From NCBI RefSeq assembly GCF_949296715.1, contig NZ_CASFQD010000033.1, positions 1 to 64,000 on the forward strand: a DNA stretch of 64,000 bases, in the 5' to 3' direction. The position numbers and the translations under genes are program-made. The DNA is from an uncultured Alistipes sp. (GTDB lineage: Bacteria > Bacteroidota > Bacteroidia > Bacteroidales > Rikenellaceae). Under the pieces are notes generated by a model. That model had not been told where the DNA came from, ran no database searches, and saw nothing but the letters and a program-made list of their open reading frames with translations. Shown piece by piece: positions 26,392 through 35,143 of the stretch (its first letter is position 1; every line of letters starts with the position of its first letter).

Positions 26392-28452
26392 TTATTTCTC
26401 GATCAGCGAGATCGAACGCTGGATGAAATCCGTCAAGTTCTTGCCCTTGAGCATGCCGTTGGTCAGCAGGGCCAGGTCGATGATCTGCTTGACGAGCTTG
26501 TTCTCGCCGCCGATCTCGCGCAGCCGCTCGTTGCGCTCGTCGCGCAGCGTGACGACCTTCTTCGACAGCTCCTCGCGCGTGGATTTCTCCTCGGCCGAGA
26601 GCTCCTCCTCCTTCTTGCCCTTGACCACCTCGTCGAAGCGCTTTTCCTCGGCAACGGCCGCGTCGATCTTCTTGGTGATCGACTTCAGCTTGTCGCCGTA
26701 GGACTTCTCCACGTCGGCGAGGATGTCGATGACGATGGGGTGGTTGCCGTTCACGGCGATCGTGAAGTTGTCGGGCATCTGACCGTAGAACTGGCTCATG
26801 CCGCCGCCTCCCATGGCCGCCATCTCCTTCATACGGCGCATAAACTCATTCTGCGTGATGACCACGGGCGCCTCGTCGGGCGACATGGCCTCGAACGAGA
26901 TGTGGTAGTGAATCTTCTCGTCCTTGGGCATCTGGCTCTCGAAGACGGGCGTCAGAATCTCCTGCTGTCCCTCGGTAAGCGACATCTTGATATCCTCGTC
27001 CTTCTGGATGAGCTTCTCGATGACGTCGCTGTCCACGCGGGCGAAGCGCACCTCCTTGTTCTTCGACTCGTACCAGTTGATGTAGTGGTTGTCGAGCTGG
27101 CCGTCCATCACCAGCACGTCGTAGCCCTTGGCACGGGCGGCTTCGAGCGACGTGTGCTTCTCGACGGGATCGTCCACGTAGAGGAAGACCACGGTCTTGT
27201 TCTTGTCCGTCTGGTTCTCCTTGACCTTCTCGGTGTACTCCTTCGGCGTGAAATACTTGCCGTCGACGTTCTTCAAGAGCATGAAGTCGGTGGCCTTCTC
27301 GGCGAACTTCTCGTCGGTCAGGATGCCGTACTGGATAAAGATCTTCAGGTCGTCCCACTTGGCCTCATAGTCCGGACGCATCGTGTTGAAGAGCTCCTGC
27401 AGCCGGTCGGCCACCTTGCGGGTGATGTAGCTCGAGATCTTCTTCACGTTGGCGTCGCTCTGCAGGTAGCTGCGCGAGACGTTCAGCGGAATATCGGGCG
27501 AGTCGATCACGCCGTGCAGCAGCGTCAGGTACTCCGGCACGATACCCTCGACCTGATCGGTAACGTAGACCTGGTTCGAGTAGAGCTGGATCTTGTTCTT
27601 CTGAATCTCGAAGTTGTTGTGGATCTTCGGGAAGTAGAGGATGCCGGTCAGGTGGAACGGGTAGTCGATATTGAGGTGGATGTAGAAGAGCGGATCGTCG
27701 CTCATCGGGTAGAGCTCGCGGTAGAACTCCTTGTACTGCTCCTCGGTGATGTCGGTCGGCTTGCGCGTCCACAGCGGATCGACGTCGTTGATGATGTTGT
27801 CCTTCTCCGTGTCGACATACTTGCCGTCCTTCCACTCCTTGACCTTGCCGAAGGCGATGGGCACGGGCAGGAAGCGGCAGTACTTGCGGAGCAGCTCCTG
27901 AACCTTCGACTCCTCGGCGTACTCCTGCGTATCCTCGGCCAGGTGCAGGACGATCGTCGTGCCGCGGTCGCGCGCCTCGTCGGTCTCCTCCATCTCGAAC
28001 TCGGGCGAACCCTCGCAGCTCCAGTGCACGGTCTTCGCGCCCTCCTTATAGGAGCGGGTGAAGATTTCGACCTTGTCGGCCACCATGAACGACGAATAGA
28101 AGCCCAGACCGAAGTGTCCGATGATCGCCTGGTTCTTGTATTTGGCCATGAACTCCTCGGCACCCGAGAAGGCGATCTGGTTGATGTACCTGTCGACCTC
28201 CTCGGCCGTCATGCCGACACCGCGGTCGGTGACCGTCAGGGTCTTCTTCGCCTTGTCGACGGCGACATGGATCGTCAGATCGCCTAACTCGCCCTTCACC
28301 TCGCCGATCGACGAGAGGGTCTTGAGCTTCTGCGTGGCATCGACAGCGTTCGAGATCAGCTCGCGCAGGAAAATTTCATGGTCCGAATAGAGGAATTTCT
28401 TGATTACGGGAAAGATATTCTCCGTAGTCACTCCGATTTTTCCGTTTTTCAT
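26392..28452 (-). CDS. htpG: Chaperone protein HtpG (Hsp90)
   Basis: The 686-residue Hsp90 has the GHKL ATPase features EIFLRELISNAVDA (catalytic Glu, Mg-binding Asn), TDRGVGMT (Asp), GHFGLGFYSSFMVAD and the middle-domain ...NVSRSYLQSD. It remodels client proteins with the DnaK system. The C-terminal region contains a glycine-rich MAAMGGGGMSQFYG segment, normal for Bacteroidota HtpG. It is monocistronic. Upstream at 28525-28553 are three copies of CTGTCA/TGACAG, possibly part of its control. Confidence 0.97.
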   Translation of the reverse strand: MKNGKIGVTTENIFPVIKKFLYSDHEIFLRELISNAVDATQKLKTLSSIGEVKGELGDLTIHVAVDKAKKTLTVTDRGVGMTAEEVDRYINQIAFSGAEEFMAKYKNQAIIGHFGLGFYSSFMVADKVEIFTRSYKEGAKTVHWSCEGSPEFEMEETDEARDRGTTIVLHLAEDTQEYAEESKVQELLRKYCRFLPVPIAFGKVKEWKDGKYVDTEKDNIINDVDPLWTRKPTDITEEQYKEFYRELYPMSDDPLFYIHLNIDYPFHLTGILYFPKIHNNFEIQKNKIQLYSNQVYVTDQVEGIVPEYLTLLHGVIDSPDIPLNVSRSYLQSDANVKKISSYITRKVADRLQELFNTMRPDYEAKWDDLKIFIQYGILTDEKFAEKATDFMLLKNVDGKYFTPKEYTEKVKENQTDKNKTVVFLYVDDPVEKHTSLEAARAKGYDVLVMDGQLDNHYINWYESKNKEVRFARVDSDVIEKLIQKDEDIKMSLTEGQQEILTPVFESQMPKDEKIHYHISFEAMSPDEAPVVITQNEFMRRMKEMAAMGGGGMSQFYGQMPDNFTIAVNGNHPIVIDILADVEKSYGDKLKSITKKIDAAVAEEKRFDEVVKGKKEEELSAEEKSTREELSKKVVTLRDERNERLREIGGENKLVKQIIDLALLTNGMLKGKNLTDFIQRSISLIEK

Positions 28453-28524
28453 AGTCGTATCGTAGTTTTTTGATTTTTGTTCGTCTTCACCGACAGCAAC
28501 AAACCGTGTGCCACTCCCCGGTAT

Positions 28525-28553
28525 CTGTCAATCTGTCAGCAGGGGACTGACAG
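28525..28553. promoter_or_regulatory. CTGTCA/TGACAG repeat cluster upstream of htpG
   Basis: CTGTCA (28525-28530), CTGTCAG (28533-28539) and CTGACAG (28547-28553) lie 73-101 bases ahead of the htpG start. The last two form an inverted repeat around a 7-base loop. A pair of TGACAG also precedes the S41 gene at 24500 and 24515. The rest of the 296-base gap 28453-28748 shows nothing recognisable. Confidence 0.35.
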
Positions 28554-28748
28554 GGTGGCGCAACGTGCGCAGTTCGCGCTGTCGGCGCTGTCCGTGGGGG
28601 GCGAACACCGACGGCGCGCCCGCACGGACCTTCTCCGCGGACCCGGCCGTCCGTGAGAAAGCAACGCATGGCACCGGCCGTGATATTGCCGGACAGGGAC
28701 GTGCGGATGTCGGCGTTTTTTCGTATCTTGTGGGAAAAATCGGACGTT

Positions 28749-29267
28749 ATGGATTTTCTCGCATTGGCAAAGAGGCGGTACGCCTGCCGCAGCTACAAGA
28801 AACAGGCGGTGGAGCAGGAAAAGCTCGATCTTATTCTCGAAGCGGGGCGCGTGGCCCCCACGGGTGCGAACCGCCAGCCCCAGCGGCTCGTTGTCGTGCG
28901 CTCGCAGGAGGGGATGGCACGGCTGGCGCGCTGTACGCGCGACTTCGGCGCCCCGGTGGCGATCATCGTCTGTGCCGACACCACGGAGGTGTGGACGCGC
29001 AAATACGACGGCAAGCGGATCGGCGACATCGACGCCTCGATCGTGACGGACCACATGATGCTCTGCGCCGCATCGCTCGGGCTCGACACGCTGTGGATCT
29101 GCATGTTCAAGCCCGAGGCCGTGCGCGAGGAGTTCGGCCTGCCCGAGGGGGTCGAACCGGTGAACATCCTGCTCATCGGCTACGGCGACGGGGAACCCGC
29201 GTCACCCGACCGCCACGCCGAGACCCGCAAACCCCTTGCGGAGACGGTCATCTGCGAACATTTCTGA
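28749..29267 (+). CDS. Nitroreductase-family protein
   Basis: The 172-residue protein has the FMN-binding RRYACRSYKKQAVEQEKLDLILEAGRVAPTGANRQPQRLVVVRS and a C-terminal LGLDTLWICMFKPEAVREEFGLPEGVEPVNILLIGYGD, typical of the compact nitroreductase group. It probably uses NAD(P)H and FMN to reduce quinones, flavins or nitro compounds. The start at 28749 (MDFLALAKRRY) is chosen over upstream in-frame codons because the family begins here. A second family member in this window is disrupted at 10932. Confidence 0.88.
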   Translation: MDFLALAKRRYACRSYKKQAVEQEKLDLILEAGRVAPTGANRQPQRLVVVRSQEGMARLARCTRDFGAPVAIIVCADTTEVWTRKYDGKRIGDIDASIVTDHMMLCAASLGLDTLWICMFKPEAVREEFGLPEGVEPVNILLIGYGDGEPASPDRHAETRKPLAETVICEHF

Positions 29268-29287
29268 TCCGACCCATATAAATATAA

Positions 29288-29324
29288 GAGAGGAACGGGC
29301 CTTGTGACCCGTTCCTCTCTCTTT
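29288..29324. terminator. Terminator between nitroreductase and epimerase genes
   Basis: Stem GAGAGGAACGGG / CCCGTTCCTCTC with an 8-base loop followed by TCTTT. It lies between convergent genes and can serve both. Confidence 0.8.
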
Positions 29325-29398
29325 GTGCGGTTGAACCCCGGAAGGGACGATGCGGATGGATGCCGGAAGCGACACCCGGCCATGTCCCGCGCTGCCGC

Positions 29399-30391
29399 CT
29401 ACTTTGCGTAGAGGCGGAAACCCATGCGCCAGCTCTCGCCCGGGGCGATGCTGCGGAAGCCTTCGGCTTCGGGATCGGCCATGTTCGGGGCATTCGTCGT
29501 CCACGACTGCGGCTCGGGGCAGCAGTAGGGCTCGTGTCCGCCGTTGTTCCAGATCGTCCAGTAGGTCGTCTTGTCGTCGACCTCGTAGAAGGTGCGGACA
29601 CCCGTGCGGAGGTTCTCGACCAGCGCACCGCGGTACGGCTTGCCGTCGACCTCTATCTCGCGCAGCGTGAAGCCCGCCTCGATCGGCTCACAGCCCGTGA
29701 CGCGCAGTCCGCCGTCGCGCAGCTTCGCAAACTGCTCCGTGAGCGGCAGGCGGCGGCCCGTCGGGAGGTTGCGTGCACTCAACTCCATCTGTTCGCCCAC
29801 GGCCACGCGCATCACGTAGTCGGCGTCCGTGCCGCCGGCAAAGGGGATGCGCATCGGCGTGTGGAATCCGACGCCCACGGGCATGCGCTCCGCACTGCGG
29901 TTGGCGAACATGATCTCCTGCTTCAGCCCCTCGTTCGAGAGACGGAAGGTGATCTTGCACTTGAAGGCGTGCGGGAAGTCGCGGTAGATGGCGTCGTTCC
30001 CGGCGTTGGCGTAGTAGCGGCACTCGACGAGCACCTCGTCGTCGTTCTCCAGTGCCTTCGACACGGCGAACGGCTGGCTCTTGAGGATGCCGTGGTGGTA
30101 GTTGTGCTCCTTCTCGATGGTGATGGGGTACCGGTAGGTGCGCCCCTCGAAGGTGTAGCATCCGTCCGCAATGCGGTTGGGCGGGAAGAGCACCGGCAGG
30201 CCGAAGACCTGCGGACGCCCCTTGAAGGTCGCGATCTCATCGGCCGCAGGCGTGCGCAGAATCTCGACGCCCAGCCGCGTATTAGCCAGCCGCACGAGGT
30301 TCGCACCCATCGCGGGCACGAGCAGCGCCGTGTAGTCGCCCTTCGCAAATTCGACGGCCTGCAGGCCGTTCCAGTCGATGCAGCGGATCAT
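29399..30391 (-). CDS. Aldose 1-epimerase-family protein
   Basis: The 330-residue protein has the galactose-mutarotase-like beta-sandwich pattern: VPAMGANLVRLANTRLGVEIL, a central NYHHGILKSQPFAV with the conserved histidine region, and HEPYCCPEPQSWTTNAPN near the end, where the catalytic Glu lies. It likely interconverts anomers of a hexose or hexose-phosphate; the exact sugar is unknown. It is last in the dnaE-trxA operon, one base after trxA, an unusual pairing that is probably incidental. Confidence 0.85.
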   Translation of the reverse strand: MIRCIDWNGLQAVEFAKGDYTALLVPAMGANLVRLANTRLGVEILRTPAADEIATFKGRPQVFGLPVLFPPNRIADGCYTFEGRTYRYPITIEKEHNYHHGILKSQPFAVSKALENDDEVLVECRYYANAGNDAIYRDFPHAFKCKITFRLSNEGLKQEIMFANRSAERMPVGVGFHTPMRIPFAGGTDADYVMRVAVGEQMELSARNLPTGRRLPLTEQFAKLRDGGLRVTGCEPIEAGFTLREIEVDGKPYRGALVENLRTGVRTFYEVDDKTTYWTIWNNGGHEPYCCPEPQSWTTNAPNMADPEAEGFRSIAPGESWRMGFRLYAK

Positions 30392-30392
30392 C

Positions 30393-30707
30393 CTACAGCA
30401 GCTTTTCGATCTTCGCCTTCAGCGCGTCCTTCGATGCGGCGCCGACCTGCTTGTCGACCAGCTCGCCGCCCTTGAGGAAGATGATCGTCGGGATGTTGCG
30501 CACGCCGTACTTCATCGTGATGTCGTCGTTCTCCTCGACGTCGCACTTGCCGATGACGACGCGGCCCTCATACTCGGCGGCCAGCTCGTCGATGATCGGG
30601 GCCACCATGCGGCAGGGGCCGCACCACTCGGCCCAGAAGTCGATGACCACGGGCTTCTCCGACGAAATAATCTCCTGAAAGTTCTCCTTGTTGATTGCTA
30701 AAGCCAT
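30393..30707 (-). CDS. trxA: Thioredoxin
   Basis: The 104-residue thioredoxin has the active site WCGPC at 28-32 and the cis-proline segment VRNIPTIIFLKGGELVDKQVGA. It is cytoplasmic (no signal) and is a general disulfide reductase, donor for ribonucleotide reductase and methionine sulfoxide reductases such as the one at 11281-11775. It sits 41 bases downstream of dnaE. Confidence 0.96.
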   Translation of the reverse strand: MALAINKENFQEIISSEKPVVIDFWAEWCGPCRMVAPIIDELAAEYEGRVVIGKCDVEENDDITMKYGVRNIPTIIFLKGGELVDKQVGAASKDALKAKIEKLL

Positions 30708-30748
30708 AGTTGTAATGATTTGAAGTTATTGTTTAGTTGAATTCCAAT

Positions 30749-33700
30749 TTATGCTATCGAATAGTTGATCCGGTTTTCATCGAGATAGTCTACCAGTGAT
30801 TGCGAGAGCGTTACACGGTGTGACTTCGAGTACAGGTTTATCACGACCTGCGTGTTGCGGTCGAAGACATTGACGCGCAGCAGCGTGTCGCCCTTCGACC
30901 CGCGGACCCGTTCCGAAAGGCCTCCGATCAGCTCGTGCGTCACCTCCTCGACGGGCAGCTGCACGGTCACCTCCTTGATCGAGTCGCGCAGTTCGGAGAG
31001 CTGCATGATCGAGACGATCTTCACCTCCAGCTCCTTGTCGTTGTAGGGCCGGGGCTGCACCTTGCAGCGGATGAAGAGGAAGTAGTCCGTGAACATGAAC
31101 TTGCGGAACGTCTCGTAGTCCTTGCCGAAGAGCGCGAACTCGTAGGTGCCGTTGTAGTCCTCGAGCTTGAACTTGCCGAAAGGCTTGTTCGTGCGCGTCA
31201 TCAGGTTCTGCACGCCCACGACCATGCCCGCCACGGCGATCTCCTGCCCCTTGAGCGCCTCGGGGTGCTCCAGTTCGGTGACCTGCGTCTTGCACATGTG
31301 GTCGATCAGGACCTTGTATTCGTCGAGCGGGTGCGCCGAGAGGTAGAGGCCCATCATCTCGCGCTCCTTGCCCAGCGTCTCGAGCTGCGTCCAGTCGGCG
31401 CACGCCGGCAGCACGGGGCGCTGGATGTCGACATGGCCGTCGCCGCCGAAGAGGCTCTGCTGGGCGTTGTCGCGCTCGGTCTGGAAGCGCTGTCCGTAGC
31501 GCATCAGCTGCTCGAGGAAGGTGACGCCGCTCGAATCGCGGCTGTCCGTACCGAAGAACTTGCCGCGGTGGAAGTCCGTAATCGAGTCGAAGGCGCCGGC
31601 ATAGGCCATGTTCTCCAGACACTTGCGGTTTACGACGCTGAAGTTCAGCCGCTCCATGAAGTCGTAGATGTCCTTGTAGCGGCCGTTTTTCTCGCGTTCT
31701 GCGATGATGCTTTCCGCGGCGGCCTCGCCCACACCCTTGATGGCGGCCAGACCGAAGCGCACGTCGCCCGCGGCATTGGCCGAAAAGGTCTTCCGCGACT
31801 CGTTGACGTCCGAACCCAGCACGCGGATGCCCATGCGCTTGCACTCGTTCATGTAGACGGTCAGCTGCTCGACGTTCGTGAGGTTTCGGCTCAGCACCGC
31901 CGCCATGTACTCCGACGGGTAGTTGGCCTTCAGGTAGGCCGTCTGGTAGGCGACCCACGAGTAGCACGTCGCGTGCGACTTGTTGAAGGCATAGGAGGCG
32001 AACTTCTCCCAGTCGCCCCAGATCTTCTCGAGCACCTTCGGGTCGTGGCCGTTCTTCTGTCCGCCGCGGATGAACTTCGGTTTCAGGGCGTCCAGCTTGT
32101 CCTTGAGCTTCTTACCCATCGCCTTGCGCAGCGTGTCCGACTCGCCGCGCGTGAAGTTGGCCAGCAGACGCGACAGCAGCATGACCTGCTCCTGGTAGAC
32201 CGTCACGCCATACGTATCCTTCAGATACTTCTCCATGACGGGGATGTCGTAGACGATCGGGCTGCGGCCGTGCTTGCGCGCGATGAAGTCCGGGATGTAG
32301 TCCATCGGGCCCGGACGGTAGAGGGCGTTCATGGCGATCAGGTCCTCGAAGGTCGAGGGCTGCAGCTCGCGCAGGTATTTCTGCATGCCCGCCGACTCGA
32401 ACTGGAACGTACCGACGGTGCGGCCCTCGCTGTAGAGCTTGTATGTCGCCGGGTCGTTGATGATCGAGAAGTCGTCGATGTCGATCTTGACGCCCTTCGT
32501 CTGGCGGATGTTCTCGACGGCGTCCTTGATGATCGAGAGGGTCTTCAGCCCGAGGAAGTCCATCTTGATGAGGCCCGTATCCTCGATGACCGACCCTTCG
32601 TACTGCGTGACGAGCATCTTCTCGCCCGTCTCCTTGTCGTCGGCCGTCGAGACGGGCACCCAGTCGGTGATGTCGTCGCGGCAGATGATCGTACCGCAGG
32701 CGTGCACGCCCGTGTTGCGGACGTTGCCCTCGAGCATCTTCGCATAGCGGATCGTGTCGCGCAGCACGGGGTTGTCCGACTGCTCGGCGGCCTTCAGCTC
32801 CGGCACCAGCTCGATGGCCTGCCCGAGGCTCTTGACCGGCTTGCCCTCGGGCGTCTTGTCGGGCACGAGCTTGCAGAGCCGGTCCGACTCCGAGAGCATG
32901 AGTTTCTGCACGCGGGCCACGTCCTTGATCGAGAGCTTCGTGGCCATCGTGCCGTAGGTGATGATGTGGGCAACCTTCTCCTTGCCGTACTTCTGCGTCA
33001 CCCAGTTGAGCACGCGGCCGCGGCCGTCGTCGTCGAAGTCGACGTCGATATCGGGCAGCGAGATACGGTCCGGATTGAGAAAACGCTCGAACAGCAGGTC
33101 GTAGGCAATCGGGTCGATCTGCGTGATGCCCAGACAGTAGGCCACGGCCGATCCGGCCGCCGAGCCACGTCCCGGACCCACCGAGACGTCCAGCTCCTCG
33201 CGCGCCGCACGGATAAAGTCCTGCACGATGAGGAAGTAGCCCGGGAAGCCCATCGTCTTCATGATGTGCAGCTCGAACTTCAGCCGCTCCTGCTGCTCCT
33301 CGGTCAGGTGCTCGCCGTAGCGGCGGTGCGCCCCCTCCATCGTCAGCTTGGCCAGGTAGTCGGCCTCGAACTTGATGCGGTAGAGCTTGTCGTAGCCGCC
33401 GAGTTTCTCGATCTTCTTGCGGCCCTCCTCCTCGGACATGACGACGTTGCCGTTCTCGTCGCGCGTGAACTCGTCGTAGAGCTCCTGCTCCGTGATGCGG
33501 GCGCGATACTCCTCCTCGGTGCCGAACTCCTTCGGAATCTCGAAGTTGGGCATGATCGGCGCGTGGTCGATCGAGTAGAACTCGATCTGGTTGCAGATGT
33601 CAACCGTCGTGGCCATTGCCTCCGGGTCGCTCTCGCCGAAGATCGCCGCCATCTCGGCCGTCGTCTTGAGCCACTCCTGCTTCGAGTAGAGCATGCGCTT

Positions 33701-34699
33701 CGGGTCGTCGAGGTCCTTGCCCGTCGAGAGGCAGATCAGGCGGTCGTGCGCCTCGGCGTTGTCCTCGTCGACGAAATGCACGTCGTTCGTGCAGACCATG
33801 CGCACGCCGTATTTGGCCGACAGTTCGCGCAGGTGGCGGTTGACCTCCAGCTGCATGGGGTAGGCCTCGTGGTTGGCCCGCTCGACGGTCGCCTTGTGCA
33901 ACTGCAGTTCGAGGTAGTAGTCGTCGCCGAAGACCCGCTTGTGCCAGCGGATCGCCTCCTCGGCCTTCTCCAGATCACCGGCCGTGATGGCGCGCGGCAC
34001 CTCGCCCGCCAGGCAGGCCGAGCAGCAGATCAGCCCCTCGTGGTACTTCTCGATCTCGGCGCGGTCGGTGCGCGGACGCATGTAGAAACCGTCGGTCCAC
34101 GCCTTCGAGACGATCTTGATGAGGTTGTGGTATCCCTTGAGGTTCTTGGCCAGCAGGATCAGGTGGTAGCCGCTCTGGTCCTGCTTGCCCTCCTTGTCCT
34201 GAAGGCGCCGCCGCGCGACATAGACCTCGCAGCCGATGATGGGCTTGAAGTCCGGCACGGCTTCGAGCCCCGCGATCTTCTCCTGCGCCACCGCCGGGTC
34301 GAAGCCGAACTCCTTCTGCATGCTTTCGACCTCCTCGACGCGCGCACGGGCCGCGGCGCAGGCCTCGGCATCCTCGGGCGAGTCGTTCTTGCGGCTCTCC
34401 AGCGCAGCAAGTTCCTCCTTGAGCTGCCGGAGCCGCGCGGCGGGGTCGCTGCCCTCCGCCAGCAGCTTTTCGAGCCCGGCCGAGAGTTTTTTCAGCGTCT
34501 TGATCTTGTCGTGCTTCTTGCCGTTCTGTTTCTTGACGTAGTTGTAGAACTCCTTGATACCGAACATGTCGCCGTGGTCCGTCACGGCGATGCCGGGCTG
34601 ACCGTCGGCCATGGCCTTGTCCACCAGACGCTGGATGCTGGCCTGTCCGTCGAGGATCGAATATTGCGAATGTACGTGAAGATGAACGAATTTCGACAT
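30749..34699 (-). CDS. dnaE: DNA polymerase III alpha subunit
   Basis: The 1316-residue replicative polymerase starts with a PHP domain (HLHVHSQYSILDG; ligands His8, His10, His42 region, Glu158). Polymerase motifs are present: VGPGRGSAAGSAVAYCLGI, the catalytic PDIDVDFDDDGRG, and TFQFESAGM. Then come helix-hairpin-helix and OB-fold regions (EIAVAGMVVGVQNLMTRTNKPFGKFKLEDYNG). Between residues 57 and 150 the PHP domain is split by a charged, coiled-coil-like insert. The start at 34699 (MSKFVHLHVHS) is where the family begins; the longer frame runs through the promoter. Confidence 0.97.
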   Translation of the reverse strand: MSKFVHLHVHSQYSILDGQASIQRLVDKAMADGQPGIAVTDHGDMFGIKEFYNYVKKQNGKKHDKIKTLKKLSAGLEKLLAEGSDPAARLRQLKEELAALESRKNDSPEDAEACAAARARVEEVESMQKEFGFDPAVAQEKIAGLEAVPDFKPIIGCEVYVARRRLQDKEGKQDQSGYHLILLAKNLKGYHNLIKIVSKAWTDGFYMRPRTDRAEIEKYHEGLICCSACLAGEVPRAITAGDLEKAEEAIRWHKRVFGDDYYLELQLHKATVERANHEAYPMQLEVNRHLRELSAKYGVRMVCTNDVHFVDEDNAEAHDRLICLSTGKDLDDPKRMLYSKQEWLKTTAEMAAIFGESDPEAMATTVDICNQIEFYSIDHAPIMPNFEIPKEFGTEEEYRARITEQELYDEFTRDENGNVVMSEEEGRKKIEKLGGYDKLYRIKFEADYLAKLTMEGAHRRYGEHLTEEQQERLKFELHIMKTMGFPGYFLIVQDFIRAAREELDVSVGPGRGSAAGSAVAYCLGITQIDPIAYDLLFERFLNPDRISLPDIDVDFDDDGRGRVLNWVTQKYGKEKVAHIITYGTMATKLSIKDVARVQKLMLSESDRLCKLVPDKTPEGKPVKSLGQAIELVPELKAAEQSDNPVLRDTIRYAKMLEGNVRNTGVHACGTIICRDDITDWVPVSTADDKETGEKMLVTQYEGSVIEDTGLIKMDFLGLKTLSIIKDAVENIRQTKGVKIDIDDFSIINDPATYKLYSEGRTVGTFQFESAGMQKYLRELQPSTFEDLIAMNALYRPGPMDYIPDFIARKHGRSPIVYDIPVMEKYLKDTYGVTVYQEQVMLLSRLLANFTRGESDTLRKAMGKKLKDKLDALKPKFIRGGQKNGHDPKVLEKIWGDWEKFASYAFNKSHATCYSWVAYQTAYLKANYPSEYMAAVLSRNLTNVEQLTVYMNECKRMGIRVLGSDVNESRKTFSANAAGDVRFGLAAIKGVGEAAAESIIAEREKNGRYKDIYDFMERLNFSVVNRKCLENMAYAGAFDSITDFHRGKFFGTDSRDSSGVTFLEQLMRYGQRFQTERDNAQQSLFGGDGHVDIQRPVLPACADWTQLETLGKEREMMGLYLSAHPLDEYKVLIDHMCKTQVTELEHPEALKGQEIAVAGMVVGVQNLMTRTNKPFGKFKLEDYNGTYEFALFGKDYETFRKFMFTDYFLFIRCKVQPRPYNDKELEVKIVSIMQLSELRDSIKEVTVQLPVEEVTHELIGGLSERVRGSKGDTLLRVNVFDRNTQVVINLYSKSHRVTLSQSLVDYLDENRINYSIA

Positions 34700-34732
34700 G
34701 GCATGCAGGTTTTCCCCGGGGCGGGGTTCATG

Positions 34733-34740
34733 CAAAGATA
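34733..34740 (-). promoter_or_regulatory. -7 element of dnaE
   Basis: TATCTTTG on the minus strand, 33 bases before the ATG at 34699. No clear -33 element. Confidence 0.5.
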
Positions 34741-34772
34741 GGCATATTTCCGCACAATTCGTGGCAGGGGTG

Positions 34773-34804
34773 TTGCATTTTATCAACAAAATGCTTAACT
34801 TTAG
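34773..34804 (+). promoter_or_regulatory. Promoter of DUF2007 gene with internal hairpin
   Basis: TTG at 34773-34775, 20 bases, TAACTTTA at 34796-34803. The spacer is itself an inverted repeat, GCATTTT-ATCAAC-AAAATGC (34775-34794), which is well placed to be a repressor site. Confidence 0.55.
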
Positions 34805-34827
34805 ATAACCGATAAAACCGATGAACC

Positions 34828-35037
34828 ATGAAAGAGGACACTATGGTTGTATTGGCGGAGTACAACACGATCACGGAGGCTGAAATCAGCAAGTCGATGC
34901 TCGACAGCGCCGGCATCTGGTCGACGATCCGCAACGAATACATGTCGACCATCTATCCCATCGGCACCATGCCCGCACAGCTTGTCGTGCGCGAATCGGA
35001 CCTCGAAAGCGCCCGCGCCCTGCTGCAGAACAGATAG
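34828..35037 (+). CDS. Small DUF2007-family protein
   Basis: The 69-residue protein matches DUF2007 (putative signal-transducing proteins): VVLAEYNTITEAEISKSMLDSAGIWSTIRNE and AQLVVRESDLESARALL, a ferredoxin-like alpha-beta fold related to PII-like and ACT-like folds. The function is unknown. It has its own promoter and terminator, is divergent from dnaE and convergent with aroE. Confidence 0.8.
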   Translation: MKEDTMVVLAEYNTITEAEISKSMLDSAGIWSTIRNEYMSTIYPIGTMPAQLVVRESDLESARALLQNR

Positions 35038-35050
35038 CCGGCAGCACCGA

Positions 35051-35095
35051 AACGGGAAGAAGCGGCACCTTCGGGGTGCACTCCTTCCCGTTTTG
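35051..35095. terminator. Terminator of DUF2007 gene
   Basis: Stem AACGGGAAG / CTTCCCGTT with a secondary GGCACC...GGTGC hairpin in the loop, then TTTTG. It lies between convergent genes and may also serve aroE. Confidence 0.75.
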
Positions 35096-35143
35096 TTCTT
35101 CGCATGCCGCACCCGCCGAAAGGGCGGGTAGGGCTCCCGCGAA

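Noticed and set aside
26290..28287. Long plus-strand frame opposite htpG
   Set aside because: Antisense of a full-length HtpG with all motifs; no family resemblance.
30935..34741. 1268-codon open frame on the plus strand opposite dnaE
   Set aside because: Antisense shadow of a clear dnaE gene; low-complexity His/Val/Arg/Asp/Glu-rich translation typical of GC-rich antisense frames.
34727..34789. Upstream extension of dnaE to 34789
   Set aside because: It contains the TATCTTTG promoter element; the family begins at MSKFVHLHVHS.
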